Source: Burkholderiaceae bacterium (GTDB lineage Bacteria > Pseudomonadota > Gammaproteobacteria > Burkholderiales > Burkholderiaceae_C). From it: 64,000 nt of DNA. Within the stretch, counting starts at the first letter, position 1. Each line of letters opens with the position of its first letter. The translations under genes and the position numbers were made by a program. The DNA lies in assembly GCA_919902775.1 (NCBI GenBank), contig CAKKRJ010000003.1, positions 248,001 to 312,000 of the forward strand. Reading direction: 5' to 3'. Below the pieces are notes generated by a model. The model worked only from the letters and a program-made list of their open reading frames with translations. It searched no databases and was not told where the DNA came from. This document shows, piece after piece, positions 29,194-38,211 of this stretch.

Positions 29194-31491
29194 ATGACAT
29201 CACAGTTTCACGCCCACAGTGCGCATTGGGGTGCATTTCAGGCAGGCTTGGTGGACGGCCGCTTGGTCGTTCGCCCACATGCTGGCGACCCGGACCCGAA
29301 TCCCTTGATCGAAAACTTCCCGGACGCGGCGCGCCACCCGGCACGCATCAGCGCACCGGCCGTGCGCCGAGGCTGGCTCGAGCGCGGCCCCGGTCCGGAC
29401 ACCGCACGCGGCCACGACGAGTACGTGCAAGTCAGCTGGAACGAAGCCCTCGACCTGTTGGCGCGCGAGCTCAAGCGGGTGAAGGATCGGCACGGTCCAA
29501 GCGCCGTCTTCGGAGGCTCGTACGGGTGGTCCAGCGCCGGTCGCTTTCATCACGCGCAAAGCCAGGTCCACCGCTTTCTCAATGTGGCGCTAGGCGGCTA
29601 TGTGCGGTCAGTCAATTCGTACAGCGCCGGTTGTGCCGAAGTCTTGTTACCCCACATTCTTGGCAGTTTCGAGCACGTGGTGAAGCGCAACGTGACGTGG
29701 GAACAGATCGCCAAGCACTCCGATGTGGTGTTGGCGTTCGGCGGCATGGCTTTGAAGAACTCGCGCATCGCCAGTGGCGGCGTGAGTCGCCATGTGGAAC
29801 GTGACGCGATGCTGCGGGCAGCCCAGCGCGGGTGCCAGTTCATCTGTGTGTCGCCCCAGCGCTCCGACCTGCCGCCAGAGGCCGCAGCGGACTGGATCCC
29901 GGTAACGCCCGGAACCGACACCGACCTCATGCTGGGTATGGCCTGCACGTTGATCGAGCTGGATGCGCACGACCGTACCTTCCTCTCCCGCTATTGCAGT
30001 GGTTGGGATGAGCTTGAGGCGTATATCCTTGGCCGCCAGGACGGCGTGCGCAAGGATGCCCAATGGGCAGCCACGATCTGTGGCGTGCCCGCCGAGCGCA
30101 TCGTGAGCCTGACGAAGTCGCTGCTCAAGCGTCGCGTCCTGGTGGTGGCCGCCCATTCGATGCAACGCGCCGAACACGGCGAGCAGCCAATCTGGATGGC
30201 TGCCGTGCTGGCGTGCATGCTGGGGCAGATCGGCTTGCCCGGTGGCGGCTACAACTATGCGCTGGGCACCTTCGGACACTATGGCCGTCGCAACAATGCC
30301 ATATCGTCTCCGTCGCTGTCACAGGGCACGAACTCGGTCAAGGCATTCATCCCGGTCGCCCGGATCGCCGACATGTTGCTGCATCCTGGTGAGCCATTCG
30401 AGTACAACGGGCAGCACCTTGTCTATCCGGACATTCGCCTGGTGTATTGGGCAGGAGGCAATCCCTTCCACCACCACCAGGACCTGACGCGCCTGACGCG
30501 CGCGTTCTCTCAAGTCGACACCTTTGTCGTGCAGGAAAGCGCCTGGACAGCCAGCGCCCGCCACGCCGACATCGTGCTGCCGGCCACCATGACGCTTGAA
30601 CGCGAAGACATCGGCAGTGCGCCCACCGACGCGCTGATGGTGGCGATGCATCAGATCATCGAACCCTACGGTGAGGCACGAGACGACTACGAGATCTTCT
30701 GTGGCCTCGCGCAGCGCCTAGGCGTACTGGATGCCTTCTGCGAAGGGCGCACCGCGCAGGAATGGATTCGCCACTTTTACAACACCACCCGCGACACACT
30801 GGTCGCGCTCGGGCATGAAGTGCCAGATTTTGGTACTTTCTGGGAACGCGGCGAACTGGTCCTGCCCCAGCTCGAGGATGACGGGGGGATGTTGCGCAAG
30901 TTCCGCCAGGACCCCGACGCCCATCCGCTGGCCACCGAGAGCGGGAAAATCATGGTCAGCTCAGCCCGTATCGCTGGCTTTGGCTATATCGATTGCCCGG
31001 GTCATCCCACGTGGATTCCTCCGGTGGAAGCACCAACGGATGAATACCCTTTGCACCTGATTTCGAACCAACCTGCGGCGCGCCTGCACAGCCAACTGGA
31101 TTTCGGTGGGCACAGTCAGTCCACCAAGATGCACGGGCGTGAGGTGTGCACCATGCATCCCGACACCGCGCAGGAGCGCGGGATCGAAGACGGCGATCTC
31201 GTGCGCCTGTTCAATGCGCGTGGCGCGTGCATTGCTGCCGTGCGCCTGACATCCGAGATATTGCCTGGCGTGGTGCAAATTCCCACAGGGGCGTGGTACG
31301 ACCCGGTGGAGGATGCGGATGGGAAAAACCTTTGTGTTCACGGCAACCCGAACGTGCTGACGCGCGACGTCGGCACCTCCCGGCTCACCCAGGGGTGCAC
31401 CGGGCAGCTGACGATCGTGCAAGCCGAGCGGTTCAAGGGGGAGGTCAGACCGGTCGGCGTCTTTCAGCCGCCTGCGTTCGTGACGTTGTAA
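29194..31491 (+). CDS. Molybdopterin oxidoreductase of the DMSO reductase family, BisC-like (cytoplasmic)
   Basis: A 765-residue enzyme with bis-MGD cofactor motifs: GGSYGWSSAGRFHHAQSQ (residues 108-124, Ser114 being the expected Mo ligand), LAFGGMALKNSRI, YWAGGNPFHHHQDL and the C-terminal NQPAARLHSQLD. A Ser ligand and the absence of an N-terminal Fe-S motif place it with DMSO, TMAO and biotin sulfoxide reductases. There is no Tat signal, so like BisC it should act in the cytoplasm. It could reduce sulfoxides or N-oxides of imported compounds. No membrane anchor or chaperone gene is adjacent. Confidence 0.88.
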   Translation: MTSQFHAHSAHWGAFQAGLVDGRLVVRPHAGDPDPNPLIENFPDAARHPARISAPAVRRGWLERGPGPDTARGHDEYVQVSWNEALDLLARELKRVKDRHGPSAVFGGSYGWSSAGRFHHAQSQVHRFLNVALGGYVRSVNSYSAGCAEVLLPHILGSFEHVVKRNVTWEQIAKHSDVVLAFGGMALKNSRIASGGVSRHVERDAMLRAAQRGCQFICVSPQRSDLPPEAAADWIPVTPGTDTDLMLGMACTLIELDAHDRTFLSRYCSGWDELEAYILGRQDGVRKDAQWAATICGVPAERIVSLTKSLLKRRVLVVAAHSMQRAEHGEQPIWMAAVLACMLGQIGLPGGGYNYALGTFGHYGRRNNAISSPSLSQGTNSVKAFIPVARIADMLLHPGEPFEYNGQHLVYPDIRLVYWAGGNPFHHHQDLTRLTRAFSQVDTFVVQESAWTASARHADIVLPATMTLEREDIGSAPTDALMVAMHQIIEPYGEARDDYEIFCGLAQRLGVLDAFCEGRTAQEWIRHFYNTTRDTLVALGHEVPDFGTFWERGELVLPQLEDDGGMLRKFRQDPDAHPLATESGKIMVSSARIAGFGYIDCPGHPTWIPPVEAPTDEYPLHLISNQPAARLHSQLDFGGHSQSTKMHGREVCTMHPDTAQERGIEDGDLVRLFNARGACIAAVRLTSEILPGVVQIPTGAWYDPVEDADGKNLCVHGNPNVLTRDVGTSRLTQGCTGQLTIVQAERFKGEVRPVGVFQPPAFVTL

Positions 31492-31523
31492 GAAGCCATT
31501 CCAGTACAAACAAGGAGCAAGAC

Positions 31524-32516
31524 ATGACCGATTTCAAGGCACTATTGATCGAGCAGGATGCCAACGGCAAGGCCTGCCACCGACTGACGACGATGAGCGC
31601 GGCGCAACTCGACGCTGGCGAGGTCACGCTGCGGGTGCATTACTCCAGCATCAACTACAAGGACGCGCTGGCGGCCACGGGCGTAGGCAAGATCATTCGG
31701 CGCTTTCCATGCATCGGCGGTATCGACATGGCCGGTGAGGTGGTGGCCAGCCAGGATGCGCGCTTCAAGCCTGGTGACGCGGTGATTGCCACCAGCTTTG
31801 ACATTGGCGTCTCGCACCACGGGGGTTATGCCGAACTGGCCCGCGTGCCCGCCAAATGGGTGGTGCCCTTGCCAGCCGGTCTGTCGCTGTTTGACAGCAT
31901 GGCGCTGGGCACGGCTGGCTTTACCGCCGCGCTGGCCATCATGCGCATGGAAGACAACGGGCTGACGCCTGACAAGGGACCAGTGGTCGTCACGGGCGCT
32001 ACCGGTGGCGTTGGCGGTCTGGCCATCGACATGCTGGCACGCTTGGGCTACGAGGTGGTGGCGCTGACCAGCAAAGCCACCGAGGAGGCAAAGTTGATGG
32101 CGCTGGGCGCGACACGGGTGATGCTGACCTCCAGCATCGACCACGCAAAGGTTCGGCCAATGGAAGCCGGCCAGTGGGCCGGTGCGGTGGACAACGTGGG
32201 CGGGCCCATCCTGCACTGGCTTCTGGCCAACATGAAACAGGCCGGCACGGTGGCCAGCATCGGCAATGCGGCCAGTTTCAAACTGGAGACGACGGTGTTC
32301 CCGTTCATTCTGCGCGGCGTCAGCCTGCTGGGGGTCGATTCAGGCTATATGTCGTTCCCAACGCGCCAGCGCGTGTGGGACCGGCTGGCCACCGATCTGC
32401 GCCCGGCGCATCTGGCCGAAGTCACGCGCAGCATCGCTCTGGCCGAGCTGCCGAGTGCGTTCGACGATTTCATTCAGGGACGTGCCAAGGGGCGCACGGT
32501 GGTTCGGGTGATCTGA
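31524..32516 (+). CDS. acuI: Acrylyl-CoA reductase (NADPH), AcuI/YhdH-like
   Basis: A 330-residue zinc-independent medium-chain dehydrogenase. It carries YSSINYKDALAATGVGKI near the N terminus, PCIGGIDMAGEVV, the NADP-binding VVVTGATGGVGGLAIDML, and FILRGVSLLGVDS, all typical of AcuI/YhdH. The family reduces acrylyl-CoA to propionyl-CoA and protects against this toxic intermediate. The ATG at 31524 follows an AAGGAGCAA site, 32 bases after the molybdoenzyme. Placement behind an acyl-CoA ligase suggests that a three-carbon unsaturated acid is processed here; this is inference. A longer frame from 31146 overlaps the previous gene and is not real. Confidence 0.9.
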   Translation: MTDFKALLIEQDANGKACHRLTTMSAAQLDAGEVTLRVHYSSINYKDALAATGVGKIIRRFPCIGGIDMAGEVVASQDARFKPGDAVIATSFDIGVSHHGGYAELARVPAKWVVPLPAGLSLFDSMALGTAGFTAALAIMRMEDNGLTPDKGPVVVTGATGGVGGLAIDMLARLGYEVVALTSKATEEAKLMALGATRVMLTSSIDHAKVRPMEAGQWAGAVDNVGGPILHWLLANMKQAGTVASIGNAASFKLETTVFPFILRGVSLLGVDSGYMSFPTRQRVWDRLATDLRPAHLAEVTRSIALAELPSAFDDFIQGRAKGRTVVRVI

Positions 32517-32617
32517 ACGCCATCGTCGATGGATGCGCTCCAGCGCTCGTTTGGTAGAGCAAAATTTCGTGGACCCAGGCAAGGCGCATACCGTTAATCA
32601 GCGCTTGCACTGCCGGG

Positions 32618-34561
32618 TTAGTCGATGGGCGAGGCCACCGATTGGATGGGCAGACGGAGGGTGAAGGTGGTCGCTCCGGGTTGGCTGCTGACACTGACGC
32701 TGGCCCCGTGTTTGTGGGCCACGGTCTGCACGTAATACAAACCCAGTCCGACGCCGCCATGCGGGTGGATCTTTTGGGCTTCGCCCTGGTTGAAGCGTTG
32801 GAAGATGTGGCCGATTTGCTCTGCGGGGATGCCGGGGCCTTGGTCTGTGATGGCAATATGGATGTGCTGGCCGGTGGTGTGGGCGTGGATGTCAATGCGG
32901 CTGTGGATGGGGGCAAATTTGTTGGCGTTGCCCAACAAATTGCCGATGGCTCTGCTGAGGCTGTCAAAGTGTCCAAGCACCCATACGGGGTCCAAAGGCA
33001 ATTGCGCGTTCATTTGCTGTTGGCGTTCTTGGGCCAGGGGATAGAACTCGTCCATGGCCTGGTGCAACAGATCCACAATGTCCAGGGTTTCAAAGCTGTC
33101 CGGGTCGAGCATTTGGGCTCTGGAGGTGTGCAAAAACGCCTCGGTCCAATGCAGCACCTTGGTCAGTTGGCGATGCACGGGGTGCTGCGCACCGAGCTCG
33201 TTTTTGACTTGCGCCGCTGCACTCGCAATGGGTGACCGAATGTCGTGCGAAATGTTGGCCAAAGTTTCGCGTTGCTGTTGTTCCAGCGCCATCAGCCGAT
33301 CGGTCGCATTTTGGATGTGCAGGATGCGGTTTTGGATGGGATCGGAGTCGGCGTTGGTTTCATCCTTGGCCGCCCATTTCTTGAGCTCCAGCCCCAAGCG
33401 TGCGAGTTCCTGGTCCATGAAGCGGGTGGTCGACTGCAGCTTGCGCAAGGCCCAGAGGGGGTAGGCACTGAAGATGCCTGTCAAGGCCGCACTCAAGGGC
33501 AGCCATTGGTGCAGTACCAGGGGCAAGGCCATGCCGATCAGCAGCACAGTCAAGCCATAGCCGAGCGTCATGAACAGTCCGGCCTGTGCACTGAGGCGCG
33601 GCAGCCAGGCCAACGGCAACACGGCCAGACCGCAACTCAGCAGCAGGGTGAGCCACAGCGGTGAGGGGGGGATGAGGGTTTGCTCGCGCATGGAGACGAC
33701 GGCATTGGCCAGAAATTCGACACCCGGGGTGGGTTCGCGCAAACCTGAAATGGGGGTGGCGATGCTGTCGGCCAGGCCTGCCGCTGTAGAGCCGACCAAG
33801 ACCAACTTGCCGCGAAATGTGTCTGGCAGAAAGTGGCCTTGCAGAACCTGGACATACGACAGGCTGGCAAAGTGCTGTTTTGCGCTGCTGAAGTTGATGT
33901 AGTTTTGTTCGTGCTGGTGCAGCGTGTTGGTGGCGAGAGCGGTGGTGTGGCTGGGCGCTGTGCGGGGCAGCTCTGGTGGCCACTGGTCTGCAGCCATGAG
34001 CAGGGCTTGCGCAAAGTGTGGCCATACGGACTGACCGATGCCTTCCCAGCGTGTGATGCTGCGGGCGATGCTGTCGGCATCGAGTTCGGCGTGAACGCGT
34101 CCGATGGCGCTGGCCTGGGTGCTGAGCACAGGAATGGGCTGGCTCTCAATCAGTTGGCCGTTCCGTCGGACCTGTTCAATGACCACGGGCAGCACGACGT
34201 TTCCAGCTTGCTGCATGGCGCGTGCCAATTGCAGATCGGCTTGGGGGTCGCCTTGCTGTGGCTCAGACAGCAAGATGTCGAGCCCGATGGCTTTGGCGCC
34301 GCCTTGGTGCAGACGGTCGATGAGTTGGGCGTGCAGTTTTCGTGACCAGGGCCAGCGTCCGAGTTGAGACAGGCTGTCTTCGTCAATCGCCACGATGACC
34401 ACGTCTTGAGGTGGGGCACGGTCGCTGTGTTTTTGAGCCAGGTCGTAGACCAGGTTGTCCAAGCGCGACAGCGCACCGCTCAGGTGCAATGGGATGGTCA
34501 GGGCGAGCAGCAGCAGCGCCGTGACCAAGCGGTCGCTCTTCAATTGACCGAGTAGGCCCAT
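32618..34561 (-). CDS. CHASE2-domain sensor histidine kinase
   Basis: A 647-residue inner-membrane kinase. An N-terminal helix (LVTALLLLALTIPLHLSG) is followed by a periplasmic CHASE2 domain (VVIVAIDEDSLSQLGRWPWS; later FRGKLVLVGSTAAGLADS). Two or three more membrane helices follow near residues 305-370. The phosphoacceptor motif is NISHDIRSPIASAAAQV and the ATPase part has GNANKFAP, DQGPGIP and GVGLGLYYVQ. The ATG at 34561 overlaps the end of the LysM-FecR gene by 22 bases. Together with the regulator gene it forms a complete two-component system; the signal is unknown. Confidence 0.9.
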   Translation of the reverse strand: MGLLGQLKSDRLVTALLLLALTIPLHLSGALSRLDNLVYDLAQKHSDRAPPQDVVIVAIDEDSLSQLGRWPWSRKLHAQLIDRLHQGGAKAIGLDILLSEPQQGDPQADLQLARAMQQAGNVVLPVVIEQVRRNGQLIESQPIPVLSTQASAIGRVHAELDADSIARSITRWEGIGQSVWPHFAQALLMAADQWPPELPRTAPSHTTALATNTLHQHEQNYINFSSAKQHFASLSYVQVLQGHFLPDTFRGKLVLVGSTAAGLADSIATPISGLREPTPGVEFLANAVVSMREQTLIPPSPLWLTLLLSCGLAVLPLAWLPRLSAQAGLFMTLGYGLTVLLIGMALPLVLHQWLPLSAALTGIFSAYPLWALRKLQSTTRFMDQELARLGLELKKWAAKDETNADSDPIQNRILHIQNATDRLMALEQQQRETLANISHDIRSPIASAAAQVKNELGAQHPVHRQLTKVLHWTEAFLHTSRAQMLDPDSFETLDIVDLLHQAMDEFYPLAQERQQQMNAQLPLDPVWVLGHFDSLSRAIGNLLGNANKFAPIHSRIDIHAHTTGQHIHIAITDQGPGIPAEQIGHIFQRFNQGEAQKIHPHGGVGLGLYYVQTVAHKHGASVSVSSQPGATTFTLRLPIQSVASPID

Positions 34562-35832
34562 ATCCAGAGGTGATAAGGACTGTTCTGAAGGGGTGACTGC
34601 GCTGGCAAGGTGGAATTCGGGGCCGCGTTGAACGCGTACCAAATGGTGTGCTGGCCTTGCGCATCCTGGGTCAGCTGCAACAAATAACGCTGGCTATCAG
34701 GTGCTGGTGGCAATTGAAGTTGGAGGTTTTTTTCGAGCAAAGCCGGTTGAATGGCGACCGCAGGCTGCTGAAGTTTGCGAGCAATTTGGACTTCGAAGGC
34801 GTGCTGGGTGATGTTGCTGGGCATGCCTTGTGCGTCGATGTACCAGGTGCGCAGCAGGTAGTGGCCGTTGTCCAGCAGTCCGAGTTCGAATTCTGCTTGG
34901 GTCGTTTTGATTTGCTTGGCAAGGGGGCGCATCTGGTTGCCTTCACTGGGGCCCACTTGGGTGGTCCAGCCGATGGCATCGGTTTTGGGGTCTGCTGTGA
35001 ACTGAATCGGATAGGCAGTGAAGCGGGAAGCCGCTTGTTGCAGTGTGGGCGCGGGCGGTGTCGGGGTGGGCGGTAAAGGGGCTTGCCCTAGTTTGACGTG
35101 GCTGCCATAGCCAGCAGGCACCATGGTCTTGCCCTGGGGGTTGAGCAGTTCCACACTGCCTTGCGTGGTTTGTGTCAGGCTTTGACCGGGTTGCGCTTCG
35201 ATCATGAATTGCGTGCCGCGCACAGCGGTGATGGCTGACGGGGTAATGACATTCAGTTTTTGATGGGTCAGGCCGTTGGGATTGGCGCGCACCTCCACCC
35301 TGCCAGACTGCAGCCGCAGGCGGGTGTCGGTCATGTGGCCGCCAGCGTAAATGCTGACCGTGTCCAGGGCCAGCTCGGTGTCGGGTTGGAGCACCAGTTC
35401 TGAGCCGTCGGCAAATCGAAGGGTCGCGCTGCTGTTGCGGCCAATTTTGATTTGGTGTCCGGTCTGGAGCAGGGCCCCTGGCTGAGCGGCCTGCCATTTG
35501 GCGCCGAGGTCTGCGGTCTGCACTGCGCCAGAAAAATGCAGGAGCTGGGCTGCAGCGGGTTTGGCCGCCAACCAGTCCACGGGGATGCGCAGACGTTGTC
35601 CCGTCTGCAGCCGTTGTGGATCCACAAGGCCATTGGTTCGTGCAAGTTCTTGCCAGTGATGACCTTCGCTGAGATGCTGTTGACTGATTTGGGTGAGCGT
35701 TTCGCCTGGCCGGACCACGTAGAGGATGTGTGCTTGTTCCGCCAGAAGGAGGGCAGGGACCAAGGCCAGTGCGCCAGCGACCCAGTGGTGCAGACACTGG
35801 CTAAAACGCAACGCCATGGCTTTATTTTTCAT
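34540..35832 (-). CDS. LysM and FecR domain protein, exported
   Basis: A 430-residue envelope protein. The signal peptide ends LVPALLLAEQA. A LysM domain (YVVRPGETLTQISQQHL, with LQTGQRLRIP) for peptidoglycan binding comes first, then a FecR-type domain (FADGSELVLQPDTELALDTV and TPSAITAVRGTQFMI), then a Pro-rich linker and a C-terminal beta-rich region. The ATG at 35832 overlaps the response-regulator stop by 11 bases. FecR domains usually pass signals across the envelope; next to a CHASE2 kinase a role in sensing is likely but unproven. Confidence 0.88.
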   Translation of the reverse strand: MKNKAMALRFSQCLHHWVAGALALVPALLLAEQAHILYVVRPGETLTQISQQHLSEGHHWQELARTNGLVDPQRLQTGQRLRIPVDWLAAKPAAAQLLHFSGAVQTADLGAKWQAAQPGALLQTGHQIKIGRNSSATLRFADGSELVLQPDTELALDTVSIYAGGHMTDTRLRLQSGRVEVRANPNGLTHQKLNVITPSAITAVRGTQFMIEAQPGQSLTQTTQGSVELLNPQGKTMVPAGYGSHVKLGQAPLPPTPTPPAPTLQQAASRFTAYPIQFTADPKTDAIGWTTQVGPSEGNQMRPLAKQIKTTQAEFELGLLDNGHYLLRTWYIDAQGMPSNITQHAFEVQIARKLQQPAVAIQPALLEKNLQLQLPPAPDSQRYLLQLTQDAQGQHTIWYAFNAAPNSTLPAQSPLQNSPYHLWIWAYSVN

Positions 35833-36535
35833 GGAAGTACTCAATCCGGTAGCCGCGTTGGTAAACGGACGACAGCGTCCATCCGTTGGCAACGTTCAGC
35901 TGCAGCTTGCTTCTGATGCGGCTCAGGTGCACATCCAGGCGGCGTGTATCGACCGCCATGTCGTCAATGTCCAGTACCTTGTAGAGCGACTGGCGCGAGA
36001 CGATTTGTCCACGCTGCTGCAACAGTGCAAACGCCAGGGTCGTCTCCATGCTGGTGAGTTTGACCAGTTGGCCATCGAGGAAAATCTTCTGTGCCGCATG
36101 GTCGATGGTCAATGCGCCCAAATGCTCTTGTGGTGGGGTCGTGTTGTGACGGGTGCGGCGCAACAAGGCCTTGATGCGTGCCTTCAGAATGTTGGCGTTG
36201 TGGGGTTTGATGATGTAGTCGTCGGCACCGGCCAGCAAGATGCGTGCAATGTCCTCTTCCGAGTCGTTGCTGGTCAGAAAGATCACGGGAGGCATGCGAC
36301 CCAGGGCCGAAAGGCGTGTCATCACTTCCAGGCCGCTGATGCCTGGCAATTGGAGATCGAACAAACAGAGATCGACGGATTTTTCTTGTAATCCCTTGAT
36401 GCAGTCTTCGCCTGTGCGAAAGTGGCTGATTTGGCAGCCCATTTGTGTCAAATCTTGACTGACGCGGTCTGCAAAATAGGGATCATCTTCCAAGAGTGCC
36501 AGTGTGGCAAAGATGTCTTCCTGCTGCGCTAGCAT
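35822..36535 (-). CDS. OmpR family response regulator
   Basis: A 237-residue regulator. The receiver domain has the phospho-acceptor Asp in LCLFDLQLPGISGLEV, Thr in VIFLTSND and Lys in DDYIIKPHN. The C-terminal winged helix contains MAVDTRRLDVHLSRIRSKL and QRGYRIEYF. It is the first gene of an operon with the LysM-FecR protein and the CHASE2 kinase and is presumably phosphorylated by that kinase. Confidence 0.93.
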   Translation of the reverse strand: MLAQQEDIFATLALLEDDPYFADRVSQDLTQMGCQISHFRTGEDCIKGLQEKSVDLCLFDLQLPGISGLEVMTRLSALGRMPPVIFLTSNDSEEDIARILLAGADDYIIKPHNANILKARIKALLRRTRHNTTPPQEHLGALTIDHAAQKIFLDGQLVKLTSMETTLAFALLQQRGQIVSRQSLYKVLDIDDMAVDTRRLDVHLSRIRSKLQLNVANGWTLSSVYQRGYRIEYFHEK

Positions 36536-36987
36536 GGTGGGTTCCCATCAAGTCTGAGTCTTGTATGTTTGGTTGATTCCATCAGAAATTTGGAGCAATT
36601 GGCGGCGGTTTGATGCATTGGAAGCGCAAATGGGACAGATTTTGCGCATCTGCGGCTTGTCGAAATCACCTCTTGGATCGTTGCTGAAATTGTCACGCGG
36701 CGAGGTGCTGTCGATGGATAGAAGCATCGGTGCAACGCCTTTTGTGCGTGCAAAACTGAAAATACAGCATTTTAGGCTGTTAGTTTTAGCAAATTGTCCA
36801 ACTTACATTCATATTTAATCAATCACCATCCCCTTATCAGCGGAAAAGTGTTCCTCTAGTTTTTGTATTTCTGGAATGCGGAGGATCGCTCCACAAAAGC
36901 TTCGCCGCAGCAGGCGCAGATGCGGTGGGGCAGGAAGGGTTTGGGCCCTGGTTGCCAGCGGCCCGTTCGGTGCAGGCCGCCCTGCGC
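36536..36987. other. Intergenic region upstream of the response regulator gene
   Basis: About 450 bases without a supported gene. The stretch from about 36740 to 36860 is clearly more AT-rich than its surroundings and could hold the promoter of the minus-strand two-component operon. No terminator-like hairpin with a T-run is evident after the nitronate monooxygenase gene that ends at 36988. Confidence 0.5.
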
Positions 36988-38208
36988 TCAGGCGTTGGCG
37001 GTCAACACTGGCGTGAGCAGGTGCCGCACCAGATCGGGCACGCCACGGATTTGCGCGCCAAAGGGCAGGCGGCCAGCCCCACGGAAGAACAGGCCGCGAT
37101 CGGCGTCACCCGCCATGGCATGCCCCAGTTGCTGGTCGATGCAGAACTGGCCGATGCCCGCAATGCCGTCGCGCAAGCCGCAGGTTTGCAGGCAATCAAA
37201 CGACATATTGCATTTGGCCTTGGGATGGGCGCGCTCTTGCAGCACCGGCAGGATGCGCAGGTATTTGTCCAGCCAGGGCGTGCGCACCGCACGGGCAGGC
37301 AAGCCGGCCACGCTGGTGAATTCCACCAGGTCTTGCGGTTGGGCTTGCGCCAGGATGTTCTTGAAGACGGTCGAGGCATCACATTCTTCGGTCACGGCAA
37401 AAGCAGTGCCCAGCTGCACGCCTGCAGCGCCCAGACCCTGCAGCCGCACGATGTCGGCATGGCTGTCAATGCCGCCTGCGGCGATCAACGGAATGTCGCG
37501 TTCGTAGCCGGCTTGGCGGAAGAACTCGCGCACCTGCGGCAGCACCACCTCGAAATCAAAACGCGCATCGCCCAGATCGGCCACCTTGGCCGCACCCAGG
37601 TGGCCACCGGCCAGACGCGGGTTTTCAATCACGATGGCATCGGGCAGGCGGCCTTTCTTTTCCCATTTGCGCACCAGCAGCTGCACGCCGCGCGCGTCCG
37701 ACAAGATGGGGATCAGCGCCACCTCGGGGTGATCGCGTGCCAGATCGGGCAGGTCCAGTGGCAGGCCTGCGCCTACGACCAAGGCATCGGCACCGCTTTG
37801 CAGTGCCTGTCTCACATAGCCTTCGTAGGCACTGAGCGCTTTCATCACGTTCACGGCGATCCAGCCCTGGCCCTCTGACGCTGCACGTGCTGCGCGGATT
37901 TCGCGGTCCAGTGCGGTCAAGTTGGCCGCGTTGATGCGGTCACGTGCATCGGCTTCTTTGTCCAAATGCCCGGTTTGCGCCATCAGGTCTTCATGGCGGC
38001 GGCGCAAGTCCACTGACGAGATGGTGCCCATGCCACCCAGCCGGGCCACGGCCGAAGCCAGCCCGCTCGCCGACACGCCCACGCCCATGCCGCCTTGCAC
38101 GATGGGCAACAGGGTTTTGCCCCGGATGCAAAGGGGCTGCAGGCCAGCGGCCTCGGTCATGGCCAGCCAGTTTTGTGGGCTGGCCGATGGGTTCAGGTTC
38201 GCGTTCAT
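36988..38208 (-). CDS. Nitronate monooxygenase/2-nitropropane dioxygenase family FMN protein
   Basis: A 406-residue TIM-barrel flavoprotein. It shows PIVQGGMGVGVSASGLASAV at the start of the barrel, IENPRLAGGHLG with the catalytic-type His, and IPLIAAGGIDSHADIVRLQG followed by GVQLGTAFAVTEEC for phosphate and FMN binding. A C-terminal Cys-containing part (KCNMSFDCLQTCGLRDG) extends past the usual 330 residues. True nitronate oxidation is not assured; the family also includes enoyl reductases. The stop and the RIC start are on the same strand with only 3 bases between the RIC stop and this gene's ATG. Confidence 0.85.
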   Translation of the reverse strand: MNANLNPSASPQNWLAMTEAAGLQPLCIRGKTLLPIVQGGMGVGVSASGLASAVARLGGMGTISSVDLRRRHEDLMAQTGHLDKEADARDRINAANLTALDREIRAARAASEGQGWIAVNVMKALSAYEGYVRQALQSGADALVVGAGLPLDLPDLARDHPEVALIPILSDARGVQLLVRKWEKKGRLPDAIVIENPRLAGGHLGAAKVADLGDARFDFEVVLPQVREFFRQAGYERDIPLIAAGGIDSHADIVRLQGLGAAGVQLGTAFAVTEECDASTVFKNILAQAQPQDLVEFTSVAGLPARAVRTPWLDKYLRILPVLQERAHPKAKCNMSFDCLQTCGLRDGIAGIGQFCIDQQLGHAMAGDADRGLFFRGAGRLPFGAQIRGVPDLVRHLLTPVLTANA

Positions 38209-38211
38209 GGC

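Noticed and set aside
32517..32617. A palindrome CCATCG-T-CGATGG between acuI and the CHASE2 kinase gene as a terminator
   Set aside because: The stem has only 6 base pairs and no T-run follows, so termination is not supported.
36870..36987. A short minus-strand stretch after the nitronate monooxygenase stop reading LPHRICACCGEAF
   Set aside because: It faintly recalls a small zinc-ribbon protein (DUF2256), but it lacks a start codon and the rest of the motif.
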